From: Burkholderiales bacterium
Lineage (GTDB): Bacteria; Pseudomonadota; Gammaproteobacteria; Burkholderiales; Burkholderiaceae_C
Reading direction: 5' to 3'
Length of the DNA stretch: 64,000 nucleotides
NCBI GenBank assembly: GCA_025358485.1
Contig: JANYJJ010000004.1
Span: 1-64,000, forward strand
Position 1 is the first letter of the stretch, and every line of letters starts with the position of its first letter. The translations under genes and the position numbers were made by a program. Under the pieces are notes generated by a model, which was not told the DNA's origin, ran no database searches, and saw nothing but the letters and a program-made list of their open reading frames with translations. Below are positions 27,373 to 40,800 of the stretch, piece after piece.

Positions 27373-28809
27373 ATGACCTCATTGCCTTTGCGCCTGCGCC
27401 CCGTACTGCTGTCAGCCCTGCTGACATCGGCCACGTGGACGCCTGCGCAAGCAGATCGCGTGACCGTGCCCAGCTCTGCATGTTTTTTCTGTGCAGAAAA
27501 ACTCTTGGGCAGCGCACCCAACGGCATGCTGCTGGCGGCTTCGGACGCGCCGGCGCGCGCGGTGAAAGTAAGCACCGCGACAAGCACCGCGACCCCAACA
27601 ACTTCCAACGCCGCACCCGCTGCACTTGCTCCAGCCACCGCAGCTGTAGCACCCGCCGCACCGGCCGCACCCGCCGCTCCCGCGGTCAAAGCGGCTTCGC
27701 TGCTCGATTGCATGATCCAGCCCAGCCAAATCGTGCCCGTGGGCACCGCTGTGCCGGGCGTAGTGGACTATGTGGCCGTGGAGCGCGGCGACACCGTCAC
27801 GCGTGGCCAAGTTTTGTTGCAACTGCGCGCAGGCGTGGAACGCGCTTCGCTGGCCGTGGCACGCGAACGCGCCACGCAAATGGGTGAAACCGTGGTGGCC
27901 AAAGGCACCGAGGAATTGGCACAGCGGGAGTTGGAGCGTGCCAACGAGTTGTACGCACAAAACTTCGTCTCCAAAACCTACCTCGAAAAACAACTGGCCG
28001 AAGCCAAAGTGGCCGGTGGCCGCACCGACCAAGCCGGTGAGCGCCGCAAACTTTCCACCCGCGAAGTTGATTTGGCACAAGCCCAATTGGCGCTTCGCAC
28101 CATCCGCTCGCCGTTGTCAGGCGTGGTGGTGGAGCGCCTGGCCGCGCCGGGTGAATATGTGGAACAAAAACCGGTGCTGCGCATTGCCACGATAGACCCA
28201 TTGCGCGTTGATGTGTTGGTGCCTGCTGCCGCGTTTGGTCAAGTTGAAGTGGGCCAAACCGCCTCGGTGGCACCCGAGCTGTTCAAGCAAGACAACGTGG
28301 TGGCCACGGTCAAAACCGTCGACCGCTTGATCGACGCTGCCAGCAACACATTCCGCGTCCGCCTGGAACTCCCCAACCCCAAAGGCGCGCTGCCTGCCGG
28401 GCTGCGCTGCAAAATCGATTTGGCCTTGAAACTGCCAGAAACTGAGCGGACGACCGCCGCCGTTTTGGGTGTGGTCAAAACGTCTGCCACGCTGGCTGCG
28501 CCCGGGTTGAAAACCGACCTTGCACCCGCGCCCGCGCCAGCAACATCTCCTGCCGCCAAATCACCCGGCACTGCAGCCTCAGCGCCCAACATGGTGCCCA
28601 ACAGAGCGCCGCCACCCAAGTCGGTCAAGGCCGAAACTGCCAGCAAATCGACACTGACTCATTTGTGGCGCGGTGAATTGCTGAAGACATGGGACAGCGC
28701 GTGGGGCAGCGTGTGGGGCAGCGCCCCAGTTCGAGCGGTGGCACCCAGCGCGCAGGCGTTCACGCTGAAGCGCGCGGCGGACTTGCTGCACCTGTGGCGC
28801 GCGAACTGA
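27373..28809 (+). CDS. Periplasmic HlyD-family adaptor
   Basis: 478 residues. Signal peptide (LRPVLLSALLTSATWTPAQA) is followed by a short segment with C37-F-F-C40, then an Ala/Pro/Thr-rich linker. The adaptor core has lipoyl halves (IVPVGTAVPGVVDYVAVERGDTVTRGQVLLQL), an alpha-helical hairpin (VAKGTEELAQRELERANELYAQNF), and IRSPLSGVVVERLAAPGEYV. The final 100 residues are Ala/Pro/Lys-rich. Unlike the other two HlyD proteins of the operon it appears soluble or lipid-free in the periplasm. Starts 150 bases after the SecA-like gene and ends 60 bases before the giant gene. The CxxC pair could form a disulfide or bind metal. Confidence 0.85.
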   Translation: MTSLPLRLRPVLLSALLTSATWTPAQADRVTVPSSACFFCAEKLLGSAPNGMLLAASDAPARAVKVSTATSTATPTTSNAAPAALAPATAAVAPAAPAAPAAPAVKAASLLDCMIQPSQIVPVGTAVPGVVDYVAVERGDTVTRGQVLLQLRAGVERASLAVARERATQMGETVVAKGTEELAQRELERANELYAQNFVSKTYLEKQLAEAKVAGGRTDQAGERRKLSTREVDLAQAQLALRTIRSPLSGVVVERLAAPGEYVEQKPVLRIATIDPLRVDVLVPAAAFGQVEVGQTASVAPELFKQDNVVATVKTVDRLIDAASNTFRVRLELPNPKGALPAGLRCKIDLALKLPETERTTAAVLGVVKTSATLAAPGLKTDLAPAPAPATSPAAKSPGTAASAPNMVPNRAPPPKSVKAETASKSTLTHLWRGELLKTWDSAWGSVWGSAPVRAVAPSAQAFTLKRAADLLHLWRAN

Positions 28810-28869
28810 CCACACGGAATCGAACCCCACGCCCGCACCATCCCGCACCCATTTCTGAACCACGCACCC

Positions 28870-31800
28870 ATGCTGCGCAAACTGCTCAACGCTGTTGCCC
28901 TGCGAGGGACTCCCGCACTTGGTGGCCCTGCGCGCGCCCACAAATTCTCGCGCCGGGCGGTGGCCGAAGCCTGCGAGCCGCGCGTTTTGTATTCGGCCGA
29001 CTTGAATCCCCTGATGTGGGCCGCCGGGGCTGCCAGCGCCGAGGTTCGCTTGCAAGGTGCCAGCGCGTCGTCGAGCAGCTTGGAAGTCGCAGCGACACAG
29101 CAAACCCGCGTTGAGCTGGTTTTTGTTGACGCCGCAGTGGCCGACGCACAGCGCTTGGTCGATGCCTTGCTCGCTGCAAGACGCTCTGACTCAGACACAC
29201 CTCCACAAATCGAAGTCATCCAACTCGATGCCGACCGCGACGGTTTGACGCAAATCACCGAGGTGTTGGCACACGAGCGCGACATCAGCGCCATCCACAT
29301 CATTTCTCACGGCGACGTGGGCAGCTTGCGTTTGGGCAGCGCAGTCGTCGATGCGCAGGCGCTAACCCAAAACTCGGCAGCCCTGCAACAGTGGCGTAGC
29401 AGCCTCACCGCCGATGCCGACATCTTGCTTTACGGCTGCGATGTGGCGCAAGGCGCGGTGGGCGACAGCTTCATTCACGCGCTGGCCCAACTCACCGATG
29501 CCGACGTGGCCGCCAGCACCGACCCCACCGGCAACGCCTCACTCGGCGGCAACTGGTTGCTGGAAGACCGCACCGGCCACATTGAAGCCACGGTGGCAAC
29601 AGATGACGCTGGCCTGCAAAGCTGGAACGGCCTGCTCGACGTCACCACCGGCTTGCGGGCCCGCTGGACTTTCGACAGCAACGCCAACGACAGCAGCGGC
29701 AATGCGTACAACGGCACGTTGACCAACGGTGCGCTGATCGACACTGCCCCGGTCACGGTTCAGGTGGGCCCAGGCAAGTTGTTTTTGGACGGCAACAACG
29801 ACTACGTTGATTTGTCCGCCCACCGCACCAACTTCACCTCGCTCACGCAGGGCAGCATCTCGGCGTGGATCAAAACCACCGACTCCCAAGGTGCCATCTT
29901 CGCGCTCAGCGATATCGCCGACGCCAACAGCTACGCCGTGCTGGGGGTCAATGGTGGCAAGCTGAATTTCTTTGTTGCCGAAAACAACGTCGCAATTTTG
30001 AACGTCAGCACCACCGCGTCGGTGACCGACGACGCCTGGCACCATGTGGCCGTCACGGTGGGCGCAGGTGGCAACAAGCTGTACATCGACGGCGTGTTGC
30101 AGACCGTCACTTACGGCGCAGGCACCGCCGCCAGCACGTCGTTCTTCAGTACCGTGACGGGCGTGGACACCATGACTGTGGGGACCGTCCAAACCAGCAG
30201 CGGATTCTCGTCATTCCTCGCTGGCTTGGTAGACGATGTTCGCGTTTACGACCGCGTGCTCAGCAACGCCGACATGTCGCAGTTGGCGGTTGAACACACG
30301 CTCTACACACAGCAACTCACCGGCGGTGGTGTGGCCTTTGATGTGAAAGGCATGCGCAACAACACCGGCTTCAGTGGCGGGACGCTCACGCCCACGTTGA
30401 CGATTGCTGGCGTGCCTGCGGGTGCCACCATCGTCAAGGCTTGGCTGTATGTGAGCGAGCTGAGCACGGGTGCCATTGACACCTCGTTCACTTTGGCGGG
30501 AAACAGCGTCACAGCCACTGCCGTGTCGAGTTCCACCGACCCTGGTTGGGGTGCAAGCGCCGTGGTGACGGTGAAGGCCGATGTGAGTGCCATCGTGACC
30601 GGCAATGGCGATTACGTCTTGGGTGGTGCCAATGGTTTGGGTGCAGACCAGTATGAAGGCGCGGTGCTGGTGGTGGTGTATTCAGACGCCAGCTCGTCGC
30701 TGCAAAAAATCGTCACCGTGAGCGACCAGTCCAACACCATCCGCGACACAGACAACAGCTTTTTGACGGTCTTCAACAACGGCAACAATTTCCCGCTCGC
30801 ACCGACTGCGGCGTCGCTCTACTTGGCCACTTTCGACAGCCAAAGCAACTTCAGTGAAGCCGCATTGCAACTCCGGGCCAGCACCGCGACAACTGCCACG
30901 ACCATCGTCGCCGCCAACAGTTTCAACGGGCCCAACGGCGGTGGCAACAAGAATGTTGTCAACATTTCGGCACTGATCTCCAAAGGCGCTAGCAGTGCCA
31001 CGTTGACGCAAGTCACCACCAATGCCGACGACTATCTGGTCTATCCGTTTTGGGCCAGCGTGGTCACATTGGCCGCGCCCCCAACCAACACCGTGCCTGG
31101 CGCACAAAGCACTGCAGAAGACACCACGGAAGTGTTTTCAAACGCCAACGGCAACGCCATTTTCATCACCGATGCCGACGCCGGTGGGGCCAGCAATCAG
31201 GTCATCATCCGCGTCAGCAACGGCACGTTGACACTCAGTGGCACCGCAGGCTTGACCTTTGCAGCCGGTGACGGCACCGCCGACGCCAGCATGCAGGTGG
31301 TCGGCACAGCGAGCGCCATCAACGCAGCGCTGAACGGTTCGATCTACACCCCAACGCCCAACTACTTTGGTGCGGCGCAGATCGAGATCGTCACCCAGGA
31401 CTCAACACTCGTCGCACTGAATAGCGACAACAATTTGTTGGGGAGCTACGCTTTTGACGACATCGGAAATGTGGGTACTGACTGGAGCCCACAAGGCGCT
31501 TACCCTGGCACGGGAGTGGGTGTCACCGTTGTCTCCGACCCCACACGCTTCGATGTGCTGAGCTTGGCAGGTGCAGGTTACATACAGTTCACCGGCCACT
31601 ACGCCAACCCGGGCAACGTGACGCTAGGGGCGTGGGTCAACTTGACCAGTGCAGACAGCGCCGGTGCAGAAGTCATTTCGCTGGGCGACAGCGTGGTGCT
31701 GCGTCTTGACAGCGGGGGCTTTTTGACGGGGTCAATCTTCGACGGCACCAGCTATGTGGCAACGCAGTCGGCCGCCACACTGGCTGGCACGGGTTGGCAC

Positions 31801-34800
31801 TTTGTGGCGTATTCGTTCGATGACGCAGCCGACAGCGCCAAGCTTTATCTGGACGGAAATTTGGTGGCCACCACCAGCACCACGGCGTCCATTTCGTACA
31901 CCCTGGGAGCCAACAGCTTCATCGGCAAACATGGCAACGGCGATACAAACTTTGACTTCAACGGCAGGATCGACGACGCGCGTGTTTATAACCGCGTGTT
32001 GACTGCGAACGAGATCGCCACCATTGCCTCGGACAGTGCGATGGTGGTGGGCAGCTCAGTGCCCATCACGGTGACCGCCGTCAACGACGCGCCAATCATC
32101 ACCAGCAACGGCAGCGGGGCAACGGCCGCCATCGCCGTTCTCGAGACCACCAGCACAGTCACCACCGTCACTTCCACCGACGTCGACGGCGGCACTGCGG
32201 TCTACAGCATCAGCGGCGGCGCGGACGCCGCGCGCTTCAGCATCAATGCCAGCACTGGCGTGTTGACGTTTGTCGCTCCGCCCGATTTTGAAGTGCCTTC
32301 TGACGCCGACATGAACAACGTCTATGACGTGACGGTGCAGGTGTACGACGGCAGCTTGACCGACACGCAAGCCATTGCCGTGACGGTGGTTGATGTGTCC
32401 AACGTGCTGGTGGTCACCACCACCGCCGACACCAACGACAGCGGCCTGGGCAGCAGCTTCACCATCGAGCAGCTGAACGCCAGCAAAGGCACAGACGGCG
32501 CTGTCTCGCTGCGCGAAGCCATCATCGCGGCGAACAACACGGCGGGTGCCGACACCATTTCATTCAACATCACCGGTGCAGGCGTGCGCACGATCACGGT
32601 CGGTGCCAGCGAGCTGCCCACCATCACCAGCACGGTGCTGCTCGACGGTTGGAGCCAGCCAGGCTTTGCGGGCTCACCGCTGATTGAGCTGAACGGCGGC
32701 GGCAACAGCAACCGCAACGGTTTGACCTTCGCTGCGGGCAGCGCGGGCAGCACGCTGCGCGGTTTCATCATCAATCGCTTTCAGTACAGCGGCATAGAAA
32801 TCAACAGCACCAGCAACATCACGGTGCAAGGCAACTGGATAGGCTTGAACGCGACGGGCAACGCGGCCGCTGCCAACGGCGACAACGGCATATACGCTTA
32901 CAACAGCACGGGCCTGTTGATAGGCGGCACCACAGTGAACACGCGCAATGTGATTTCTGGCAACACCAGTCGCGGCATTTACTTCATCAACACCGATGCC
33001 AGCACCCTCAGCGGCAACTACGTCGGCACCGATGTGAGCGGCACGTTGGACGTCAACGGGAACGCGCTGAGCCTCAACCAATCGGGAATCGTGCTGTCTA
33101 ACGGGTCTTACGGCAACGTGGTGGGCGGCCTGACAGCGGGCGCGCGCAACATCTTGTCAGGCAACAACCACTTTGGCATCGAGATTCAATCGGGTTCGCA
33201 GAGCAATGCGCTGCAAGGGAACTTCATAGGCACGGCATTGAGCGGTGCAAGTGCATTGGGCAACGTCAGCGGCGGCGTGTCGCTGTGGGGTGCGGGCACA
33301 GGCAACGTGGTGGGCGGAAACGTGGTTGGCGCGCGCAACGTCATCTCAGCCAACGCAAGCCGTGGGGTTCAAATTGGCAATGGCACCGTCGGCGGCACGG
33401 TTCAAGGCAACTACATCGGCACCAACGCCAACGGCACGGCCACGTTGGGCGGGCAAGAAGTGGGCGTTGAGATATCTGGTGCGGCTGTCAACGCGCTCAT
33501 CGGTACCGACGCCGACGGGAACAACGACGCTACTGAGCGCAATGTGATTTCTGGCAACTCACGTGAGGGCGTTTTGATCAGCAACTCGGGTGGCTCAGGC
33601 ACACGCGTGCAAGGCAACTACATCGGCACAGACGCAACTGGCATGGTGGGCGTGGGCAACGGGCTCAGCGGCGTCGGCATCTACGGCGGCAGTGACAGCC
33701 GAATTGGCGGTACAGCCGCAGGTGCGGGCAACGTGCTGTCAAGCAATGGCGACAACGGCGTGACCATTGCCAGTACCGACACATTCAACAACTTTGTACA
33801 AGGCAACGTGATCGGTTTGAACGCAACGCAAACCGCCGCTTTGGGCAACACCTATCAGGGCGTCTGGATTGGCAGCGGCAGCTTTGGCAACACGGTGGGC
33901 GGCACCTCAGCTGCTGCGGGTAACGTAATCGGCGGCAACACTTACGCCGGAGTCGAACTGTATGGCGCGGGCACCGACAACAACACGGTGGCAGGTAACA
34001 CCATCGGCAGCAACGCAGCAGGCACGCTCGCCTTCGGCAACGGCGCAGGCGTTGTCGTGCGCAGCGGCGGACAGAACAACCGTTTGGGCGGGGAGGCCGC
34101 CGGGGCTGGCAACCTCATCACCAACAACGGCGGGCCTGGTGTGGCCATCGTCGGCCCTGGCAGCTTTGGCAACGCCGTTTTGGGCAACCGCATCAGCAGC
34201 AATGGTTTCCTTGGCATCGATTTGAACGACGACGGCGTGACCGCCAACGACACGGGCGACGCCGACAGCGGTTCCAACGGCCTTCAAAACACACCCGTGC
34301 TCAACACCGCACGCGCTGTGGGCACGAGCACCTTGTGGGTCACCGGCTCGATCAATTCGGCAGCCAACAGCCAGTACCGCATTGAGCTGTTCGCCAACAC
34401 CAGCCAAGACGCCAGCATCCACGGCCAGGGCCAGCGCTATATGGGCTTCGCCAACGTCACCACCGACGCTGCGGGCAATGCCAGCTTCACCGCCAACTTG
34501 AGCGGCGTGGTGGCAGTGGGCGAATTCATCAGCGCCACCGCCACGCAGTCCAACGCGGGCTTCACCACCTTCGGCAGCAGCTCGGAGTTTGCAAAAAACG
34601 TGGCGGTGGTGGACAGCACGCAGGCCGTCATCACCGTTGACACCACCAGCGACGCGCTCGACGGCGACACCTCATCCCTCAGCGCCTTGCTGGCCGACCG
34701 CGGCGCCGACGGCAAGATCAGCCTGCGCGAAGCCATCACAGCGGCCAACAACACCGCCAACGGCAGTGGCGCGGCTGACCGAATTCAGTTCAACATTGTT

Positions 34801-37800
34801 GACGCTTTGGTGGGCGGCGAGCACACGATTTCAGTGGCCACCGAACTGCCGGCCATCACCGACGCACTTCAAATTGACGGCACCACCGAGCCCGACTTTT
34901 TGGCAGCCCCGGTGGTGCGCATTGACGGCGCATCGACCTACAACATCAGCGGCTTGATCTTGGACGTGGGCAGCAGCGGCAGCTCAATACGCGGCATCAG
35001 CGTCACCGGGTTTTTGGGCAATGGCATGCCCTCAGGCCACGGCCTTTTGGTGTACTCCAACAACAACGTCATTGCTGGCAACTACCTCGGTTTGCGCAAC
35101 GACGGCGTGGCCGCAGGCAACTGGATCGCGATAGCACTCTACGGAGGTGCCACCGGCAACTTGATCGGCGGCACCACGGCGACAGAAAGAAACGTCGTCT
35201 CAGGCAACACGTCAGGCGGTGTTGCGGCGGGCGCAGTGGGCACCAACGGCAACGTGATTGCAGGCAACTACTTTGGTGTGGCCGCCGACGGCATCACAGC
35301 GCGCCCCAACGGCAACTTCGGCGTCAACATTTGGGGTGGTGCAAGTCAAAACTTGGTGGGCGGAACCATCTCAGGTTCCGGCAACTTGATCCGCAACTCG
35401 GGGCAAGGCATCAGAGTGGACGGCGCTGCCGTAAATAACGCGCTGCTGGGCAATTCCATCTACGCAAACCCTGCCCTCGGCATCGACCTGAACGCTGACG
35501 GCGTGACGCTCAATGACGCAGGCGACGCCGACACGGGGGCCAACAACGCGCAAAACTTCCCCGTGTTGAGCAGCGCGCGCACCAACGGGACAAGCCAACT
35601 GTTCATCTCCGCTTCGTTGAATTCAACGGCGCTCACTTCATTTCGGATTGAGTTTTTTGCCAGCATTGCCGATGACGCCAGCGGTTACGGGCAAGGTCAG
35701 CGCTTCTTGGGTTTTGCAAACGTCACCACGGACAACGCGGGCAACTACACCGGCAATGTGACCCTGTCGGCGACGGTGCCCTTGGGCGAGTTCGTCAGCG
35801 CCACGGCCACTCGCGCCAACGGCGCATTCACGGTTTTCACCGACACCTCGGAGTTCGCGCGAAACGTGTTGGCCTCGGTTGCGTCCGCCGTCGGCACCAG
35901 CAGTGGCAATCTTGCGTACACCGAAAACGCCAGCGCCACTGCCATAGACAGTGGGCTGACCGTGACCGACGCTGACCCCACACCGCTGAGCAGCGCGACT
36001 GTGTCCATCAGCGCTAACTTTGCGCCGGGCCAAGACGTGCTGGCGTTCACCAACCAAAACGGCATCACCGGCTTCTGGAACGCTGGCACCGGCGTGCTCA
36101 CCTTGAACGGCACCAGCTCGGTGGCCAACTACCAAAGCGCGCTGCGCAGCGTGACCTACTTCAACAACAGCGACAACCCCAGCACGCTCACGCGCACCGT
36201 CGCGTTCAAGGTGAATGACGGGCAGAGCGACAGCAACACAGCCACACGCAATCTCGATGTCACTGCGGTGAACGACGCGCCGGTCCTTGCGGGCAGCGGC
36301 GGCACCTTGGCCTACACAGAAAACGACGCGGCCACCGTGGTGAGCAGCACCTTGACGGTGAGCGATGTAGACAACGTCAACCTGAGCGGTGCCACCGTCA
36401 GCATCTCCACTGGCTTTGTCAGCGGCGAAGACGTGCTGGCGTTCACCGATCAAAGCGGCATCACCGGCAGCTGGAACGCGGGCAACGGCGTGCTCACGCT
36501 GAGCGGCAGCAGCTCGGTCGCTAATTACCAAGCAGCGCTGCGTTCGGTGACCTACGCCAACGCTTCTGACAACCCAAACACCGCCACGCGCACAGTGAGC
36601 TTCACGACGAGCGACGGGGCGGCCAACAGCAACATCGGCACCCGCAACATCAGCGTGGCTGCGGTGAATGATGTGCCGGTGAACACCTTGCCGTCGGGCT
36701 TGACCGTCAACGAAGACGGCACTCTGGCACTGTCTGGCATTTCGATTGCTGATGCGGACGCCGGATCAAGCTTGTTGCGCACCACGCTGACAGTGGCCCA
36801 GGGCACGCTGGCCGCAGTGGGTACAGGTGCCGTGACGGTCACCGGATCGGGCACCGCGTCAATCACGCTGGTGGGCACGCTGGCCGACCTGAACGCCTAT
36901 TTCGCCGGTGCCAGCAAGCCCAGCTTCGCCGGTGCCGCCAATGCCAACGGCACGGTTCAGTTGTCGATGGTGACGTCAGACGGGCTGAACGCCGGCACGG
37001 GTGGAACCGTTGCCACTGGGAGCTTGGATTACCGATTCCAAGACGGCACGCCAACGGGCTTTGATCCAGACAACATCTCATCGGTGGGCGGGTTGACCGG
37101 TGTGGCGAACAACCTCAACGTCAGCGCGCTGGCCACGGCGCTGAGCGGCAGCTCCACGAGCTTCGGGGTCATCTACACCGGCATCGTCGAAGTCACCACA
37201 GCAGGCAATTACACGTTCACGGTCGCAGCCGACGACGCGGCCAATCTCTACATCGACGGCACGCGGATCGTGGCTGCGTTCTTTTCAGCCGGCACCAGCA
37301 ACACCGTGAATTTAGGCGTTGGCCAACACAGCTTGGAACTGCGCTTTGTCCAAGACACTGGTGGCGCGAGTTTGTCGGCGTCGTATTCGGGACCCGACAC
37401 TGGCGCGGTGACGACGCCGCTGTTCTCCGCCCCGGCCGTCGGTCGGTTGGTCAGCCAGACGGCCACCACGAACATCACCGTGACGGCAGTGAACGACGCG
37501 CCCATCATCGTCAGCAATGGCGGTGCAAACACGGCGTCTGTAGCGATGGCCGAGAACCTGACTACCGTGGCCACCGTGACCTCGACAGACGTTGACGGTG
37601 ACCCGCTGACCTACAGCATCAGCGCGGGCGCTGACGCGGCCCGCTTCACCATCAACAGCCAGACCGGTGTGTTGAGCTTCATCACGCCGCCCGACTTTGA
37701 AGCGCCCACCGACGCTGACTTAGACAACATCTATAACGTGACGGTGAGGGTGAGTGACGGTTTCCTCACCGACGTCCAAGCCTTCGACATCACCGTGACC

Positions 37801-40800
37801 GATGTGTCGAGCACGTTAATCGTCACCACCACAGCCGACACCAATGACACCGGCCTGGGCACCAGCTTCACCGCAGAACAACTCAACGCCAACAAAGGCG
37901 CAGACGGCGCGGTGTCGCTGCGCGAAGCCATCATCGCGGCCAACAACACGGTCGGCCGCGACGTAGTGAGCTTCAACATTGCTGGCACTGGCGTGCACAC
38001 CATCAATGTGAGTACCGCGCTTCCGACCATCACTGACGCCATCATCATCAACGGTTGGAGTCAAGCCAATTTCAGCGGCACGCCGGTCATTGAATTGAGC
38101 GGCGGAGACCTCCCTGGAAGCGGGGTCGGCTTGATGTTGGCCAACGGAAGTTCAACCAGCAGCGTGCGCGGCTTGATCATCAATCGCTTCGCAGGCAATG
38201 GCATTGAGATCAACGACTCCGGCACACACACCTTGCAGGGCAATTGGATAGGTTTGAGTGCCACAGGCAATTCAGCATCCGCGAATGGCGACAACGGTAT
38301 CTACATCAACAACAGCAGTTTCAATTTGATTGGTGGGGTCACGGCGAGCGAGCGCAATGTGGTTTCCGGGAATGTCAAACACGGCATCGTGCTGAGGAAC
38401 GTTTTCGGAAATCAGGTAACGGGCAACTACATCGGAACCGACTCAACCGGAAGCATTGATGTGAACGGCAATGTCCCAAGCGGCACGCAGTCGGGCGTGC
38501 GCTTGACAGGCAACTCGTACAGCAATTTGATTGGTGGCACCACCGCCGGCGCACGCAATGTCATCTCGGGCAACAACACCTGGGGCATCGAGTTCTCGGA
38601 CAACGCCGCGAACAACATCGCCTGGGGCAACTACATCGGCACCACGGCAGACGGCCTCTCGGCGCTGGGCAATACCGCAGGCGGTGCTGCCTTTTGGGGC
38701 TCGGGACTCAACAACCGATTGGGTGGCAGCGCAGCCGGGGCAGGCAACCTGATTTCGGGCAACCACTACGGCGTGGTGGTTGCCAGCGGCGCGAACGGCA
38801 GCGTGATTCAAGGCAACCTCATCGGGGTTGCCGTCGACGGCAACACGGGCCTGGGTAACAGCGCGACCGGTGTTCTGGTGGCGGGCGGTGCCGTCAACAC
38901 CTTGATCGGCAGCAATGCAGACGGCAGCGCTGACGCGGCTGAGGGCAACGTCATCGCCTTCAACGGCGGCAGCGGCGTGGTGGTGCGCGACACCACCACC
39001 ACAGGCGCAACCGTGCTGCAAAACCGAATTTTCAGCAATGCCTTGATGGGCATTGATTTGGGCGACGACGGCATCACGGCGAACGATGTGGGCGACATCG
39101 ACAGCGGTGCCAATGATTTACAAAACACCCCCACCCTCACCGGTGTCAACAGCACCGGTGGCAACACCACATTGGCGGGCACGCTGAACAGCAATGCTTC
39201 AGGCAACTACAGAATTGAATTTTTCTCAGCGCCAGTCGGCAGCCCAGCGCAAAGCGCCACAACTTACTTGGGCTTCGTCGATGTCAGCACCAACGGCGCA
39301 GGCAACACCAGTTTCAATGCACTTTTGAGCGGCATCACGGTGGCCGCTGGCGACAGGATCGTTGCGACTGCGACTGCAAAAGCCAGCGGTGCCTACACAG
39401 ACACATCGGAGTTTTCGAGCGCGGTTGTCGCCACTGCCAATTCAGCACCCGTCATCACCAGCAATGGCGGTGGCGCGACAGCTGCTGTCAATGTCGCGGA
39501 AAACACAAGCGCTGTGACGACCGTTGCCGCCACCGACGCTGACCTGCCCGCCCAGACCTTGACCTACAGCATCGTCGGCGGTGCAGATGCGAGCAAGTTC
39601 ACCGTCAACGCATCTACCGGCGCACTGAGTTTCATCACAGCACCAGACTTTGAAGCCCCGACAGACGTGGGTGCCAACAACGTCTACGACGTGACGGTGC
39701 AAGTATTTGACGGCATGTTCACCGACAGCCAAGCCCTTGCCGTGACTGTGACGAACGTGAACGAAGCCCCAGGTGGCAGCAACACCACTGTCAACACCGC
39801 AGAGAACACGGCCTTCGTGTTCAGCATCGCCGACTTTGGCTTCATCGATGCGGACGCGGGCGACAGCCTCAGCGCGGTGCGCATCGATTCGACGCCGCTG
39901 GCGGGCAGCCTCACCTTGAACGGCCTGGCCGTGGCGGTGAATGACGTGGTGAGCGCCGCGCAATTGGCCGCAGGCAATTTGGTGTTCACACCGGCCGCGT
40001 CTGGCAACGGGCTTTCCTACGCCAGCTTCGATTTCAGCGTGCGCGATCAAGGCAATGTGTTTGACGTCACCCCGAACGCCATCACGCTGAATGTCGGCGC
40101 GGTGAACGACGCGCCCGTGGTCACCACGACGCCCGGCACTTTGGTCTACACCGAGAACGATGCGAGCACCGCCATTGATGCGGCGTTGACGCTGTCAGAC
40201 ATCGACAGCGCCAACCTGTCGGCCGCCAGCGTGACCATCAGCGCCAACTACCAAAACGGTGAAGACGTTTTGGCCGTCGTGAATGCTTATGGCATCACCG
40301 GTGCCTGGAACGCCAGCACGGGCGTGCTGAGCTTGAGCGGCAGCGCCACGGTGGCGCAGTACCAAGCGGTGCTGCGCAGCGTGACTTACGTCAACACGTC
40401 TGACAACCCCAGCGCGGCACTGCGCACCGTCACATTCAACGTGACCGACGACGGCGCATTGGCAAGCAACAACGCCAGCCGCAACCTCAGCGTGACGCCA
40501 GTCAACGATGCGCCCGTGCTGGTGGCTGCTTCGCCTTACTTGAACGGCATCACTGAAGACGAGCTGAACAACGGCGGACAAACGGTGGCCTCCTTCATTG
40601 GCAGCAGCATCACTGATGCGGAAACCGCCAACCCCGGCATAGCGGTTAATGCAGTGACCAACGGCAATGGCACTTGGCAGTATTCGATCAACAACGGTGC
40701 CACTTGGACAAGCCTGGGTGCCGTGAGCAACAGCGCTGCGCTGTTGTTGCGCAGCACCGACCTGTTGCGCTTGGTGCCCAACGGCAACCACGCCACCACG

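Noticed and set aside
35638-36531. Long antisense ORFs inside the giant gene (for example 297, 264 and 262 aa)
   Set aside because: Composed of Val/Ala/Arg/His-rich shadow sequence mirroring the repeats of the sense protein, with no family motif and no ribosome-binding site.
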